A stretch of DNA of 64,000 nt from NCBI RefSeq assembly GCF_016342265.1, contig NZ_JAEIOS010000015.1:1-64000 (forward strand), given 5' to 3'. Below are positions 43,406 through 51,794 of the stretch, piece by piece. Source of the DNA: Corynebacterium meridianum. GTDB taxonomy: Bacteria; Actinomycetota; Actinomycetes; Mycobacteriales; Mycobacteriaceae. The notes under the pieces are model-generated. The model worked only from the letters and a program-made list of their open reading frames with translations, was not told the origin of the DNA and made no database searches. The translations under genes and the position numbers were made by a program. Positions within the stretch are counted from its first letter, which is position 1; each line of letters begins with the position of its first letter.

Positions 43406-45169
43406 GTGAATCACCGTCCGGTGGCCGCTGGGGCCACGGAAGAGCCGAAGAGCCCCGGAAGCTTCTGGGATTTTGACGGCGGACATGTAACCAAGTACGT
43501 CCGCCAGCTTCGAGAGGGAATGGTCGGAATCGCACCAGATGTAAGCATCGACGCGAACATCGAAGGTGCATGGCGACTGGACCATTCCAATCCGACATGG
43601 CATTTTCGGCTCCACAGTTTTGGTTTTCTCAATGAGCTGAGCAACGCCTATATCGCTACAGGGGACCCGGAGATCCCCGGCGCAGCGGAACACCTCGTCG
43701 CCGGGTGGCAGCGAGACTGCGGCATTCCCGATGACACAGCACCGTGGCACGGCCATCAGACGGCTCTGAGGGCCTCGGCGTTGGCGGCTGCGGCAGACAT
43801 CGGAGTGCTGGATCGCGCCAAGTACCTTGAATTGCTCCGGGTCCACGCAGCATGGCTGGCGGAGGATGAACACTATGACGGTGCCTGGAATCACGGGTTG
43901 GACCAGTGTATCGCACTTATCGATGTGTCCTATGTCCTGGAGGACGAGGCCTTTGCGGGGACGGCGATCGACAGAATCGTAGATGCTATCGAGGAGTACG
44001 TGGACGATGAAGGGGTCGTCTCTGAACAGGCGGTGCACTACGCGGGTTACATGTACACGAGACTTCGTCTCGTCCAGCAAAAGCTAGCCTGTCTCACCGT
44101 GGAGCTTCCACCCGTCTTCGAGCGGGTTGAGCTGATTCCCGAATTCCTCCAGTGGGCAACCCGGCCTGACGGGCACGCGGTGCCTTTGGGGGATACGCAG
44201 TCGGGGCCGTGGAGCTCACTGATTCCGGAACTGGTCCGAACCCAGTCGACTCGGGGCGGGGCGCACCGGCCATCCGGTAACCACCGGATCTACCGTGATG
44301 GATGGGCGTTCTACCGTTCAGGTTGGGAAGGCTGGGAGCGTGGGGAACCCGCCGCGGACTCTCTGCTCACCGTTCGTTACGGAACATTCCGACGTATCCA
44401 TGGGCATCGAGACCACACATCGATCACGTGGTACTCGTCAGGTGGGACAGTGATCGAGGATCCCGGATTCAGCGGATACGAGGATCGGAACCAAAGGATT
44501 TCTGAGCAAGGGGAGAGCAGCCACAACGGTGTCGTGCTCGAGGGCGCGGGAAGGTTCCGGTGGGAGAACGGCTCCCCCATACTGCGCCAGTCCACATCGT
44601 ACTTCGGAACTGAGCACGAACCCGTCCACTCTCTGGTCGTAGGTGGCATCTCGTATGTTGAAGCTTCCCGCATCAGATCCATCGTCCACGTGCCTTCGAG
44701 GCAAATCGTCATCGTTCATGACGTAGTGAACGCGAAGTGCGACGTATCGGCCTCGACCAGATGGTTGCTTTCTCCGGATTTCACCATTTCCGACAGCCAC
44801 TGTGATGATCGGCAGGTCGGATTCCGTGATGGCGACCGCGAGCTTGTTGTCCGGGTGCTCCAGAAAGACGTCGAGGTCGAAGTAAGCGGTGCTCAGGACG
44901 GGTCCGCCGGCCGAATCGCCACTGATCTGGGCACTTTCCGTACCTGCCCGGTCATCAAGACCGGGGCGACAGGAAGGGAACCGGAAATGACAGCGGTATT
45001 CTCACTCGAACGTGGTCTGGCGGTTGAAGAGATTGGCGGGGCCCGTATGGGCTGGAGTCTACGTTTCCCCGATGGCGAAGCTGTGCAGATTCTCCGTGCG
45101 GGAGACATAGGCCTGAATGTCGAGGTGACGCGTCCCCTGCTCACCCGGAAATATGACCACCTGGGGTGA
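43406..45169 (+). CDS. Heparinase II/III-like polysaccharide lyase family protein, no signal peptide
   Basis: 587 residues. An N-terminal alpha/alpha-toroid (about 60-260, HFRLHSFGFLNELSNAYIATGD...WHGHQTALRASALAAAAD) is followed by a beta-sandwich heparinase II/III domain with FRRIHGHRDHTSITWYSSGGTVIEDPGFSGY, holding the conserved His/Asp residues. These enzymes cleave uronic-acid-containing glycans, which fits a ManNAcA polymer. With no export signal it would act in the cytosol, e.g. on unfinished chains before export. GTG 43406 has GGAGA upstream. Confidence 0.82.
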   Translation: MNHRPVAAGATEEPKSPGSFWDFDGGHVTKYVRQLREGMVGIAPDVSIDANIEGAWRLDHSNPTWHFRLHSFGFLNELSNAYIATGDPEIPGAAEHLVAGWQRDCGIPDDTAPWHGHQTALRASALAAAADIGVLDRAKYLELLRVHAAWLAEDEHYDGAWNHGLDQCIALIDVSYVLEDEAFAGTAIDRIVDAIEEYVDDEGVVSEQAVHYAGYMYTRLRLVQQKLACLTVELPPVFERVELIPEFLQWATRPDGHAVPLGDTQSGPWSSLIPELVRTQSTRGGAHRPSGNHRIYRDGWAFYRSGWEGWERGEPAADSLLTVRYGTFRRIHGHRDHTSITWYSSGGTVIEDPGFSGYEDRNQRISEQGESSHNGVVLEGAGRFRWENGSPILRQSTSYFGTEHEPVHSLVVGGISYVEASRIRSIVHVPSRQIVIVHDVVNAKCDVSASTRWLLSPDFTISDSHCDDRQVGFRDGDRELVVRVLQKDVEVEVSGAQDGSAGRIATDLGTFRTCPVIKTGATGREPEMTAVFSLERGLAVEEIGGARMGWSLRFPDGEAVQILRAGDIGLNVEVTRPLLTRKYDHLG

Positions 45170-45941
45170 TTCGTATTCGCGTACCGGTTATCCAGGTTCC
45201 GATCGAGACTGGGATTCATCATCTGTACAAATCGGTAGGGCGTCCGATATGGGCGGATCCGGTGATCAGGCTTTGCCCAAGATAAACAATGACGCGCGCA
45301 TGGTTCGCGCATGGTTGCTGTAGATCTTTTACCTTTTGCTTCCGGTTGCGCAGATGGAATTATCGAGTCTGCCGGTGTGGGTGGCGCGCTTAAGCTGGCA
45401 ACCGCAGATTCTATTGTCCCGTCTGCAATGTTGAGGCGATGGGTCCGGCAGGCCCACCATGCGATCAAACCTCTTTTTATTTGGGCCGATATTGTGCGGT
45501 TTGGTTTGTTTCTTTTGATTATAAGATGTCTCGCGGGCACGGGTTTCCGACTAACCTTCACTGATCGTTGTCAATTGATCTTAGTCTGATTTCAAGGGTT
45601 AGTTCCCAAGATCACCCCTGGCGATTGGGGAACGGAAACACATTCTGGCTGACGGGTCGTGGGTGCATTCAATAATGCGACGCTCCCTGATGTCGTGGTC
45701 CCAGTGGTATCGAGGTTCTGGGTTGATGTATCTATCCAGAAAAGAGGTATCCGTGGTGGGGAATGATGGTATGGCGACCGGTAAAGCTATCTGGAGTTTT
45801 GCGAATGATTTTCGGTGATGGCTGTGACCGTCTGCGATTTCGGGTGTAATCTCGAGGTTTTTCTATCGTGTCATGGCCGCGCTACTATGTGATGCGGTAG
45901 ACTAAATTTTACTACTGCCCACTTTTTGGTTGGATGGTCCC
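45170..45941. other. ~770-bp low-G+C gap without a gene
   Basis: I see no convincing coding frame. There is an 11-bp tandem duplication CGCGCATGGTT (about 45294-45315). Near the right end, TACTAT and TAGACT (around 45881-45905) are possible promoter elements for the GH16 gene. The size and composition fit a regulatory region or a deleted gene. Confidence 0.45.
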
Positions 45942-47771
45942 GTGAAAATTCGCAATATATTAGCTGTACCTTTGGTTTCAGGTGTTTTCCTCTCAGGCGT
46001 CGTGACGCCGCTTGCCTTTGCCGCTGAGCCCTCTATCCTGTCTCCAGAGGGGTATCATGAGGAATTCGATAGCCCGGAATCCCTTGATGGGTGGAGGGTT
46101 CTAAATAGGAACGACTATCGAAATCCGAAGATGGTATTCACTCCGGATGCGGTGTCGGTTGAGGATGGAAAACTGATCATCACCACCGCCCGGCATTGCG
46201 TGGATTCTCTCGATGACGCACTGACCGACGATAATGTGTCGGAGGAACCATGTGGGGAGAAGATGACGCGGTACACCACGGCCCGGGTCGAAAGCCCGTG
46301 GTTTGAGGGGGGTGACTTCTCCGTTGAGGTCAAGGCCGAGATCTTCGAACCTGCACAGAAGGGGGTACGGAGTGCGATCTGGTTGCAGAATGATCAACCC
46401 TACTGCACCGGGGATGACACTACTCCCTATTACGGGGAGATCGATATGCTCGAGCACTACTCCTACCCAGGCTCCTACGAGCGGGCTCCGATCACCGTCC
46501 ATCTGGGCTGCAATGTCGCGAAAAAGAAGCGAATTGGTCGCGATAGTCGGCAGCTGTGGCTCCCGAGGCAGGGAGTGGAGCAGGACGCGCCGTTGCCGAC
46601 GAGCGGCTACCCCAGTGTGTGGAACACTCCCTACACCTGGAAGGTCTACGTGAATGATGAGGACCTCACGTTCACGATCGATGGCTTTGATGTCGATGAA
46701 GATCCAGAGACCGGTGAAATCGGGAAACACATCAACCACAAGTCCACTTCAATGTCGCAGGGCCTGTGGTCCGGAATTATGGCCCGGCCCTGGAGACTGA
46801 TCCTCAATCAGCGGGTTGAAGACCAGGATTGGGCGGTACCTGCCGCGGATACCGATCCATTCGCTGTTCGCCGGTTCGAGATCGACTTCGTGAACATCGA
46901 GTACCCCCAGCCGGAGAGCACCACTCCGGCAACGCCCACGGTCACCACCGTCACGGAGACCGTTCCGGTGACCACGACGACAACCGTCACCACAGCGGTA
47001 CCCACGACAGTGACCGAGGCTTCGCCGACTACCGTTACAGTGGTTGAACCTACGCCGACGACGGTGACCGAGACGTCTTCGACCACGACCACGGAAACGT
47101 CCTCGACGACCGTCACCTCGGCGACTCCGACCACGGTGACCGAGATTTCTCCGACCACTGTCACGGTGCCTTCTCCGACGACGGTGACCGAGACGTCCTC
47201 GACCACGACCACGGAAACGTCCTCGACGACCGTCACCTCGGCGACTCCGACCACGGTGACCGAGATTTCTCCGACCACTGTCACGGTGCCTTCTCCGACG
47301 ACGGTGACGACGGCCACCCCCACTCCGGTGACCACAACCGTTACGGAAACCGCGTCATCTACCATGACTGCCACCATCACCGAGACGACTCCCACGACCG
47401 TGACGGTCACTGACTCGGTTCCCATCACTGTGACCGCGCCCGTAATCACCCCTGGGACCGTGACCACGGTCGTTCCGATGACGGTCACGGAAATCGCTCC
47501 GACCACTGTTACGGAGTCCGACGTGGTCACCGTCACTACGACGAAGGTTGCTCCGGGTGAAACGGGCACGGAAACCGTCACGACCACTGCGCCGGGAACG
47601 ACGGAAACCACAACGGAGAAACCGGCAGCGAACCTGTCATCGGGGCTGGGCGCCGGTAACAGGTTCGGTGGAGTCCTACTAAGAATCTTCTCCGTGATTT
47701 CGCTGGTATCCATACCGATTCTGGGATGGCTCTACCACATCGGCAACATCCAACGGTTCATCAAGTTCTGA
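45942..47771 (+). CDS. Secreted, membrane-anchored GH16-family glycoside hydrolase with Thr-rich stalk
   Basis: 609 residues. Signal peptide (KIRNILAVPLVSGVFLSGVVTPLAFA) with cleavage before AEPS. A GH16 jelly-roll domain spans ~30-325, with catalytic motif Glu166-Ile-Asp168-Met-Leu-Glu171 (nucleophile and acid/base). A ~240-residue stalk made almost only of T, V, S, P, E contains two near-identical 40-residue blocks. A C-terminal transmembrane helix (RIFSVISLVSIPILGWLYHI) and basic end follow. GH16 enzymes cut or transglycosylate beta-glucans and galactans; here the surface polymer of this cluster is the likely substrate. GTG 45942 gives a proper signal peptide. Confidence 0.85.
   Translation: MKIRNILAVPLVSGVFLSGVVTPLAFAAEPSILSPEGYHEEFDSPESLDGWRVLNRNDYRNPKMVFTPDAVSVEDGKLIITTARHCVDSLDDALTDDNVSEEPCGEKMTRYTTARVESPWFEGGDFSVEVKAEIFEPAQKGVRSAIWLQNDQPYCTGDDTTPYYGEIDMLEHYSYPGSYERAPITVHLGCNVAKKKRIGRDSRQLWLPRQGVEQDAPLPTSGYPSVWNTPYTWKVYVNDEDLTFTIDGFDVDEDPETGEIGKHINHKSTSMSQGLWSGIMARPWRLILNQRVEDQDWAVPAADTDPFAVRRFEIDFVNIEYPQPESTTPATPTVTTVTETVPVTTTTTVTTAVPTTVTEASPTTVTVVEPTPTTVTETSSTTTTETSSTTVTSATPTTVTEISPTTVTVPSPTTVTETSSTTTTETSSTTVTSATPTTVTEISPTTVTVPSPTTVTTATPTPVTTTVTETASSTMTATITETTPTTVTVTDSVPITVTAPVITPGTVTTVVPMTVTEIAPTTVTESDVVTVTTTKVAPGETGTETVTTTAPGTTETTTEKPAANLSSGLGAGNRFGGVLLRIFSVISLVSIPILGWLYHIGNIQRFIKF
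47055..47308 (+). repeat. 120-bp tandem repeat in the GH16 stalk
   Basis: Bases 47055-47174 and 47175-47294 are identical except one T/C change (47078 vs 47198), and a third partial copy runs to 47308. The period is exactly 40 codons, encoding a TTVTETSSTTTTETSSTTVT-type block, so copy number can change without breaking the frame. Confidence 0.9.
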
Positions 47772-48425
47772 CTAAGTGACCACTGAAACCCGATGGAGAG
47801 CATCAGGTTTCAGTGGGACATCAAAGGGCGTGTTCTTGCTCTATTCCGGAATGACTCGCCCTTTGGTGCCCCGAGGTTTCGGCAGGTGCTTTTGGTCGCC
47901 GTGAACGATCCCGGTAGCAGGAAGAGAACATGCTTCGGACAGTATTGTTTTCGGGTGATCTTCTGTCCATGCAATCTACGACGGTACGAGAATGGTAGAA
48001 ACTGTAGGAGGGACCGATCCAGTCACACTCCGCTCGGCGTCTCCTGCTCGTGCACCTCAGATGATTTCGTGTTGAGGCGAGCCGGCGCCAGCAATGCGTG
48101 TCCTCGCCAGCGATGGTGGGGACACAGCCCCGCAGACGTGTCTCGAGACGCCTGCGACAATCAGATGGTCTGGACGCGAGATGCAGGCACAGAGCTGCCT
48201 TGATTGGGTCTGTGTGATGTGTATCTGGGAAGTCGCCTGAAGATGTGGGGGAGCTATCAAGGCGATTTCCTGTGGTGAGCGGATTCAGGGGAAGCCATCA
48301 CCGTACGTGGGTGTCTTGTCCCGGTTTAAACCTGAAGATCGAGGCCCCACCGCCGTCCGCATGCGGACGGAAACCCCTGAAACAGGTGGTGAACCGCGCG
48401 ATTGATTCTCTCCGGTTGCGTGCGT
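47772..48425. other. ~650-bp gap between convergent GH16 and wzt genes
   Basis: No convincing gene. A hairpin CCACTGAAACC (47780-47790) / GGTTTCAGTGG (47806-47816) directly after the GH16 stop may act as terminator, although no T-tract follows. The remaining short frames (47793-48203 plus, 48057-48260 minus) show no domain, signal or ribosome site. Confidence 0.45.
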
Positions 48426-49307
48426 TCAATCTGCGGATTGCGCGAGCTGCATCAATCCGACAGCCTCCAACCGTGGATACAGGATTCTGTTGGCTTTGTT
48501 GTATTCCCGTCTAGACATACTCCAGGCCCACTGCCGATATTCCCGGGCCAATTCGGATGCGGTTCCTGTGGCGATGAGATGTCCCTGATGCAGCCAGAGT
48601 GCTCTCGTGCACAGCTCTTCGACCGTTTTGGCCTGGTGGGACACCAGAAACATGGTGCCGGCGTTCTCCCGCATTGCATCCATTTTCTTCTGGGACCGGC
48701 TCTTGAAAGCGGCATCGCCGGTGGCGAGAGCTTCATCGATGAGAAGGATCTCCGGGTTTGCCGCGGTTGCGATGGCGAACCGTAAGCGCGCCGCCATCCC
48801 GGATGAGTAGGTGTTCATCGGTAGGTAGAGGGCATCTCCGATATCGATGAACTCAGCTATCTCCTCCATAGCGGCTGGAAGATCGTCCGGTGTCATGCCT
48901 ATCGCCAGGCAACCGAGGCGGATGTTCTGGAGTCCCGACAGGGCAGGTTCGAGAGCCGCCGACACCCCCAGGAGCGTCGGTTGGCTACTCGCCAACACCC
49001 GCCCGGTCTTGGGCGTCTCCAGTCCTCCGATAACCCTCAGTAACGTGGATTTTCCGGAGCCGTTCAAACCGAGCACACCGATTGAATCGCCTTTGTCGGC
49101 GGTGAACGTGACACCGCTGAGGGCCTGTACCGTCACCCGGTGTCGGTAGCCGAGGGAACTCAGGATCCGGTCGGGGGTTCCGGTGCCCGGTTGATTGGAT
49201 CTCACCCGGTATTGCACTGAAATATCCTGTACCGAGACGGAGGTCGTACGGACATCGGGTCGGTGCGGGGAAACAGCCCCGGGCTGGGTGAACTCAGAAT
49301 TTGGCAT
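48426..49307 (-). CDS. wzt: Polysaccharide ABC exporter, ATP-binding subunit (Wzt/TagH type)
   Basis: 293 residues. Walker A GLNGSGKST at 80-88, signature YSSGMAARLRFA, Walker B ILLIDEAL and H-loop FLVSHQ, all in the variant form typical of Wzt/TagH/RfbE exporters. It lacks the long C-terminal carbohydrate-binding domain of O9a-type Wzt, so export should not depend on a capped non-reducing end. I choose ATG 49307; the frame opens at 49322. It overlaps the permease gene by 14 bases. Confidence 0.9.
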   Translation of the reverse strand: MPNSEFTQPGAVSPHRPDVRTTSVSVQDISVQYRVRSNQPGTGTPDRILSSLGYRHRVTVQALSGVTFTADKGDSIGVLGLNGSGKSTLLRVIGGLETPKTGRVLASSQPTLLGVSAALEPALSGLQNIRLGCLAIGMTPDDLPAAMEEIAEFIDIGDALYLPMNTYSSGMAARLRFAIATAANPEILLIDEALATGDAAFKSRSQKKMDAMRENAGTMFLVSHQAKTVEELCTRALWLHQGHLIATGTASELAREYRQWAWSMSRREYNKANRILYPRLEAVGLMQLAQSAD

Positions 49308-50190
49308 AGCGAGTCTCCGCACTCCAGAACAGCAGGAAACCGATGGCGAGGGTCGAAACCGCCCAGGTTGTTAGTGACACCCAGAAAGACCGGTCGGGGA
49401 TGGTGTCGTAGATGAGAAGATCACGTCCGACGGTGAGAACCTGGTAGGCGGGATTGATCTGCATCACGCGTAGGAGAGTTGGTTGATCCACGAAGTTGTC
49501 GATGCTGTAGAAGACCCCGGACCCATAGAACCAGAAGCGTGTGAACACCTGGATGAGTCGTGCCACATCGGGTATGAGATGGGTGCTCCACGCGGCGAGG
49601 AATGTGAGACCGGTACCGAATGTCTTCATCAGGATGAACAAAAAAGGAAAAAGCAGCCAGGTTCTGGTCGGGCCGGGACCGTGTGGGTAGAAGAAGATCA
49701 CCGCGAAAAGAACCAGGATGGGCGGAATCGAGTCGTAAGCGGTGCGCAGAGAGTGGGAGAGCACCAGTGCCGCCCTGGGGAACGCGAAAGCCTTGATGAC
49801 GTTCTTCTTGGACCTAATCATTCCTGCCCCATCGGAGAGGTCCTTTGACACGAGGCGGAACAGGACGACACCGATGACCAGGAAAAGGACGAAATGCTCG
49901 ATCCCCCGGGAGGTTTTGAGAACCACTCCGAAGATCACCCCGTACATAAGGACGTCGAGGAGGGGCCCCAACAACAGCCAGAGGTTTCCCAGGATCAGAT
50001 TCCGGGAGCCGGAGAATGCCTTTGCCCGGGCTTCCGCGCGGATGAAAAACCGCCGTTGCCACAGTTGACATAGATATCCGCTCACAGGGGGCCGGCCGGT
50101 GACCGGTTTGAGTGGCGCGAAGACTTCAGCGGGAATCGTCCCCGGACGATTCTTGCCGTGCCGGGTCCGTATCCGACGTCTGGCACTCAT
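49294..50190 (-). CDS. wzm: Polysaccharide ABC exporter, permease subunit (Wzm type)
   Basis: 298 residues. A long basic cytoplasmic N-terminus (SARRRIRTRHGKNRPG...) precedes the amphipathic helix and six transmembrane helices of the ABC-2 family (NLWLLLGPLLDVLMYGVIFGVVL, FVLFLVIGVVLFRLV, PPILVLFAVIFFY, ...). Motifs FYGSGVFYSIDNF and INPAYQVLTVGRDLL are typical of Wzm/TagG. Exports lipid-linked glycan across the membrane with Wzt. The ATG at 50190 overlaps the upstream glycosyltransferase stop by 4 bases. Confidence 0.9.
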   Translation of the reverse strand: MSARRRIRTRHGKNRPGTIPAEVFAPLKPVTGRPPVSGYLCQLWQRRFFIRAEARAKAFSGSRNLILGNLWLLLGPLLDVLMYGVIFGVVLKTSRGIEHFVLFLVIGVVLFRLVSKDLSDGAGMIRSKKNVIKAFAFPRAALVLSHSLRTAYDSIPPILVLFAVIFFYPHGPGPTRTWLLFPFLFILMKTFGTGLTFLAAWSTHLIPDVARLIQVFTRFWFYGSGVFYSIDNFVDQPTLLRVMQINPAYQVLTVGRDLLIYDTIPDRSFWVSLTTWAVSTLAIGFLLFWSAETRYAKF

Positions 50191-51794
50191 CTGCGTTCCC
50201 CCAGGATCTCCCTGTAAATGGTGGTCAGGTTTCGGGCTGCTGTGTCCCACGTACGTGACTGTGCGAAAGCGTGCGCCGCATTAGGGTCGAATGACATTGT
50301 TCCACGGGCGTATTCCGCGAGCGTTACCGACCAGTCTTCCACCGCCCCCGCGGGCAATCGCGTACCAGCCTGTGGTACAGGGACGACCTCACGTAGCGCC
50401 GGGAGATCGGAGGCGATCACCGGGATTCCCAGGGCGCTTGCTGCAAGAGACTTCATGGGGGTGACCGACCTCGTCACCGAGGTGTTCTTCCTCGGCATAC
50501 AGAACACGTCGAGGCTCCGGTACCAGTTGTCGACTTCCCGTGGATCCACCCCACCAGGGAAAGAACATCGGCGGGCAACTCCCAGAAGGGAGGCTCTCCG
50601 TCGTAGTTCCGGGAGACAGGCCCCGGATCCGGCAAGAACCAGGTGGGCTTCGATACCCCGCTCAAGTAGATCGCGCAGACAGGTGATGAGGAGGTCGAGT
50701 CCCTCGTAGTCGACCAGCGATGTCACGGTGCCGAAGATGAAATTGCCGGGGAGTCCAAGTTTGGCTCGGGCAGTGTCCCGGTCGTATCGGGACACCGCCC
50801 GAGTGGTTGTGTCGGCACCGTTGGGGATTACGGAGATTCGGGAGGGCGATACCCCCCGATCTATCAGTTCTCCTCGTTGGACCTCAGAGAGGACGATCAC
50901 CGCATCAGCGTCCCTGGCCAGGCTCGTTTCGAGGGCCCTGACGAGTTTGAATCGTTCAGAACGCTCGGCTGCGATCTGCTGTTCCGGTGGGAAGGTGGCG
51001 ACCCAGCTTTTTTCTCTCTCGCCACGCATCTCGTAGATCCAAGGGATCGAATGAGCCTGTGCGACCGCCCGTGCGACGAGTCCGTTTTCCCAGTCTGTCG
51101 TCGCCTGGATCACTGCGGGGCGGAGTCTGTCCACGAGACCTGCCAGGTGAATGGCACGGTGATTCAGCTTCCGGGACAACGCCATGGGGGGGAGCCACGG
51201 TAGATCTCTAAAGTAGGTTATTCCGTCGATCACATCCACATCACCGGGAGACCACCGCCCCACTGAAGCGGGGTACCCGGTGCGGGTTGCGGCCGCGACC
51301 GAGATGCCGGAGCGTGTGAGCGCCGAAAGCAGAGAATGTGTACGGCAGCTGTACCCCGACACAGTTGTCGGAAATGAGTTGGTCAGGACATAGAGCATGT
51401 CCGTCGCAGGTGGCTCGCCCGGTCGGGGATCGGCAGGGGATTTCGGGGAGAAGAACCCGGTGAGAACATCCCGCTCATCGCGGTAGAGACTTCCGAGCAT
51501 TCCATGGGCGCGGTCGCCAGCGGATGTGAGTGATCCGTTTCGCCATGCATCACGTGCGGATTCCCGTCGCGGATCGATGAAGAAGACGCTGAAGAAGCGA
51601 CTGGCTGGTGGTGTCCGTGGCGCATCACCGGTTTCCCGTTTGAGGAATTGTCCCACCAGCCGTGTGCGTGGATCCTCGGACAGTCGTCTTGACACTAGTG
51701 AGAGTGTGTGGACCGGATCCTCCACGAACTGGGCGAGAATGGTCCCGAGCAGAGCCGCAGCCTGCCTGGGAGCGTGGGTATGCGACACCTTCAT
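50187..51794 (-). CDS. Glycosyltransferase, GT4-like
   Basis: 535 residues. A ~130-residue N-terminal region of no known fold precedes the GT-B pair: donor-independent half from MLYVLTNSFPTTVSGYSCRTHSLL, then VISVIPNGADTTTRAV-type linker, FGTVTSLVDYEGLDLLITCL and the EX7E-like region PMKSLAASALGIPVIASDLPALREVV. Overlaps by 4 bases with both the preceding and following genes, so it belongs to one tightly coupled operon with wzm and wzt. Confidence 0.88.
   Translation of the reverse strand: MKVSHTHAPRQAAALLGTILAQFVEDPVHTLSLVSRRLSEDPRTRLVGQFLKRETGDAPRTPPASRFFSVFFIDPRRESARDAWRNGSLTSAGDRAHGMLGSLYRDERDVLTGFFSPKSPADPRPGEPPATDMLYVLTNSFPTTVSGYSCRTHSLLSALTRSGISVAAATRTGYPASVGRWSPGDVDVIDGITYFRDLPWLPPMALSRKLNHRAIHLAGLVDRLRPAVIQATTDWENGLVARAVAQAHSIPWIYEMRGEREKSWVATFPPEQQIAAERSERFKLVRALETSLARDADAVIVLSEVQRGELIDRGVSPSRISVIPNGADTTTRAVSRYDRDTARAKLGLPGNFIFGTVTSLVDYEGLDLLITCLRDLLERGIEAHLVLAGSGACLPELRRRASLLGVARRCSFPGGVDPREVDNWYRSLDVFCMPRKNTSVTRSVTPMKSLAASALGIPVIASDLPALREVVPVPQAGTRLPAGAVEDWSVTLAEYARGTMSFDPNAAHAFAQSRTWDTAARNLTTIYREILGERR

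Noticed and set aside
47055-47308. CRISPR-like or satellite repeat
   Set aside because: The repeat is head-to-tail without spacers and lies in frame inside a coding sequence, so it is a protein repeat.
47793-48203. 136-codon frame after the GH16 gene
   Set aside because: Cys/Arg/Ser-rich with no recognisable fold, signal or ribosome site.
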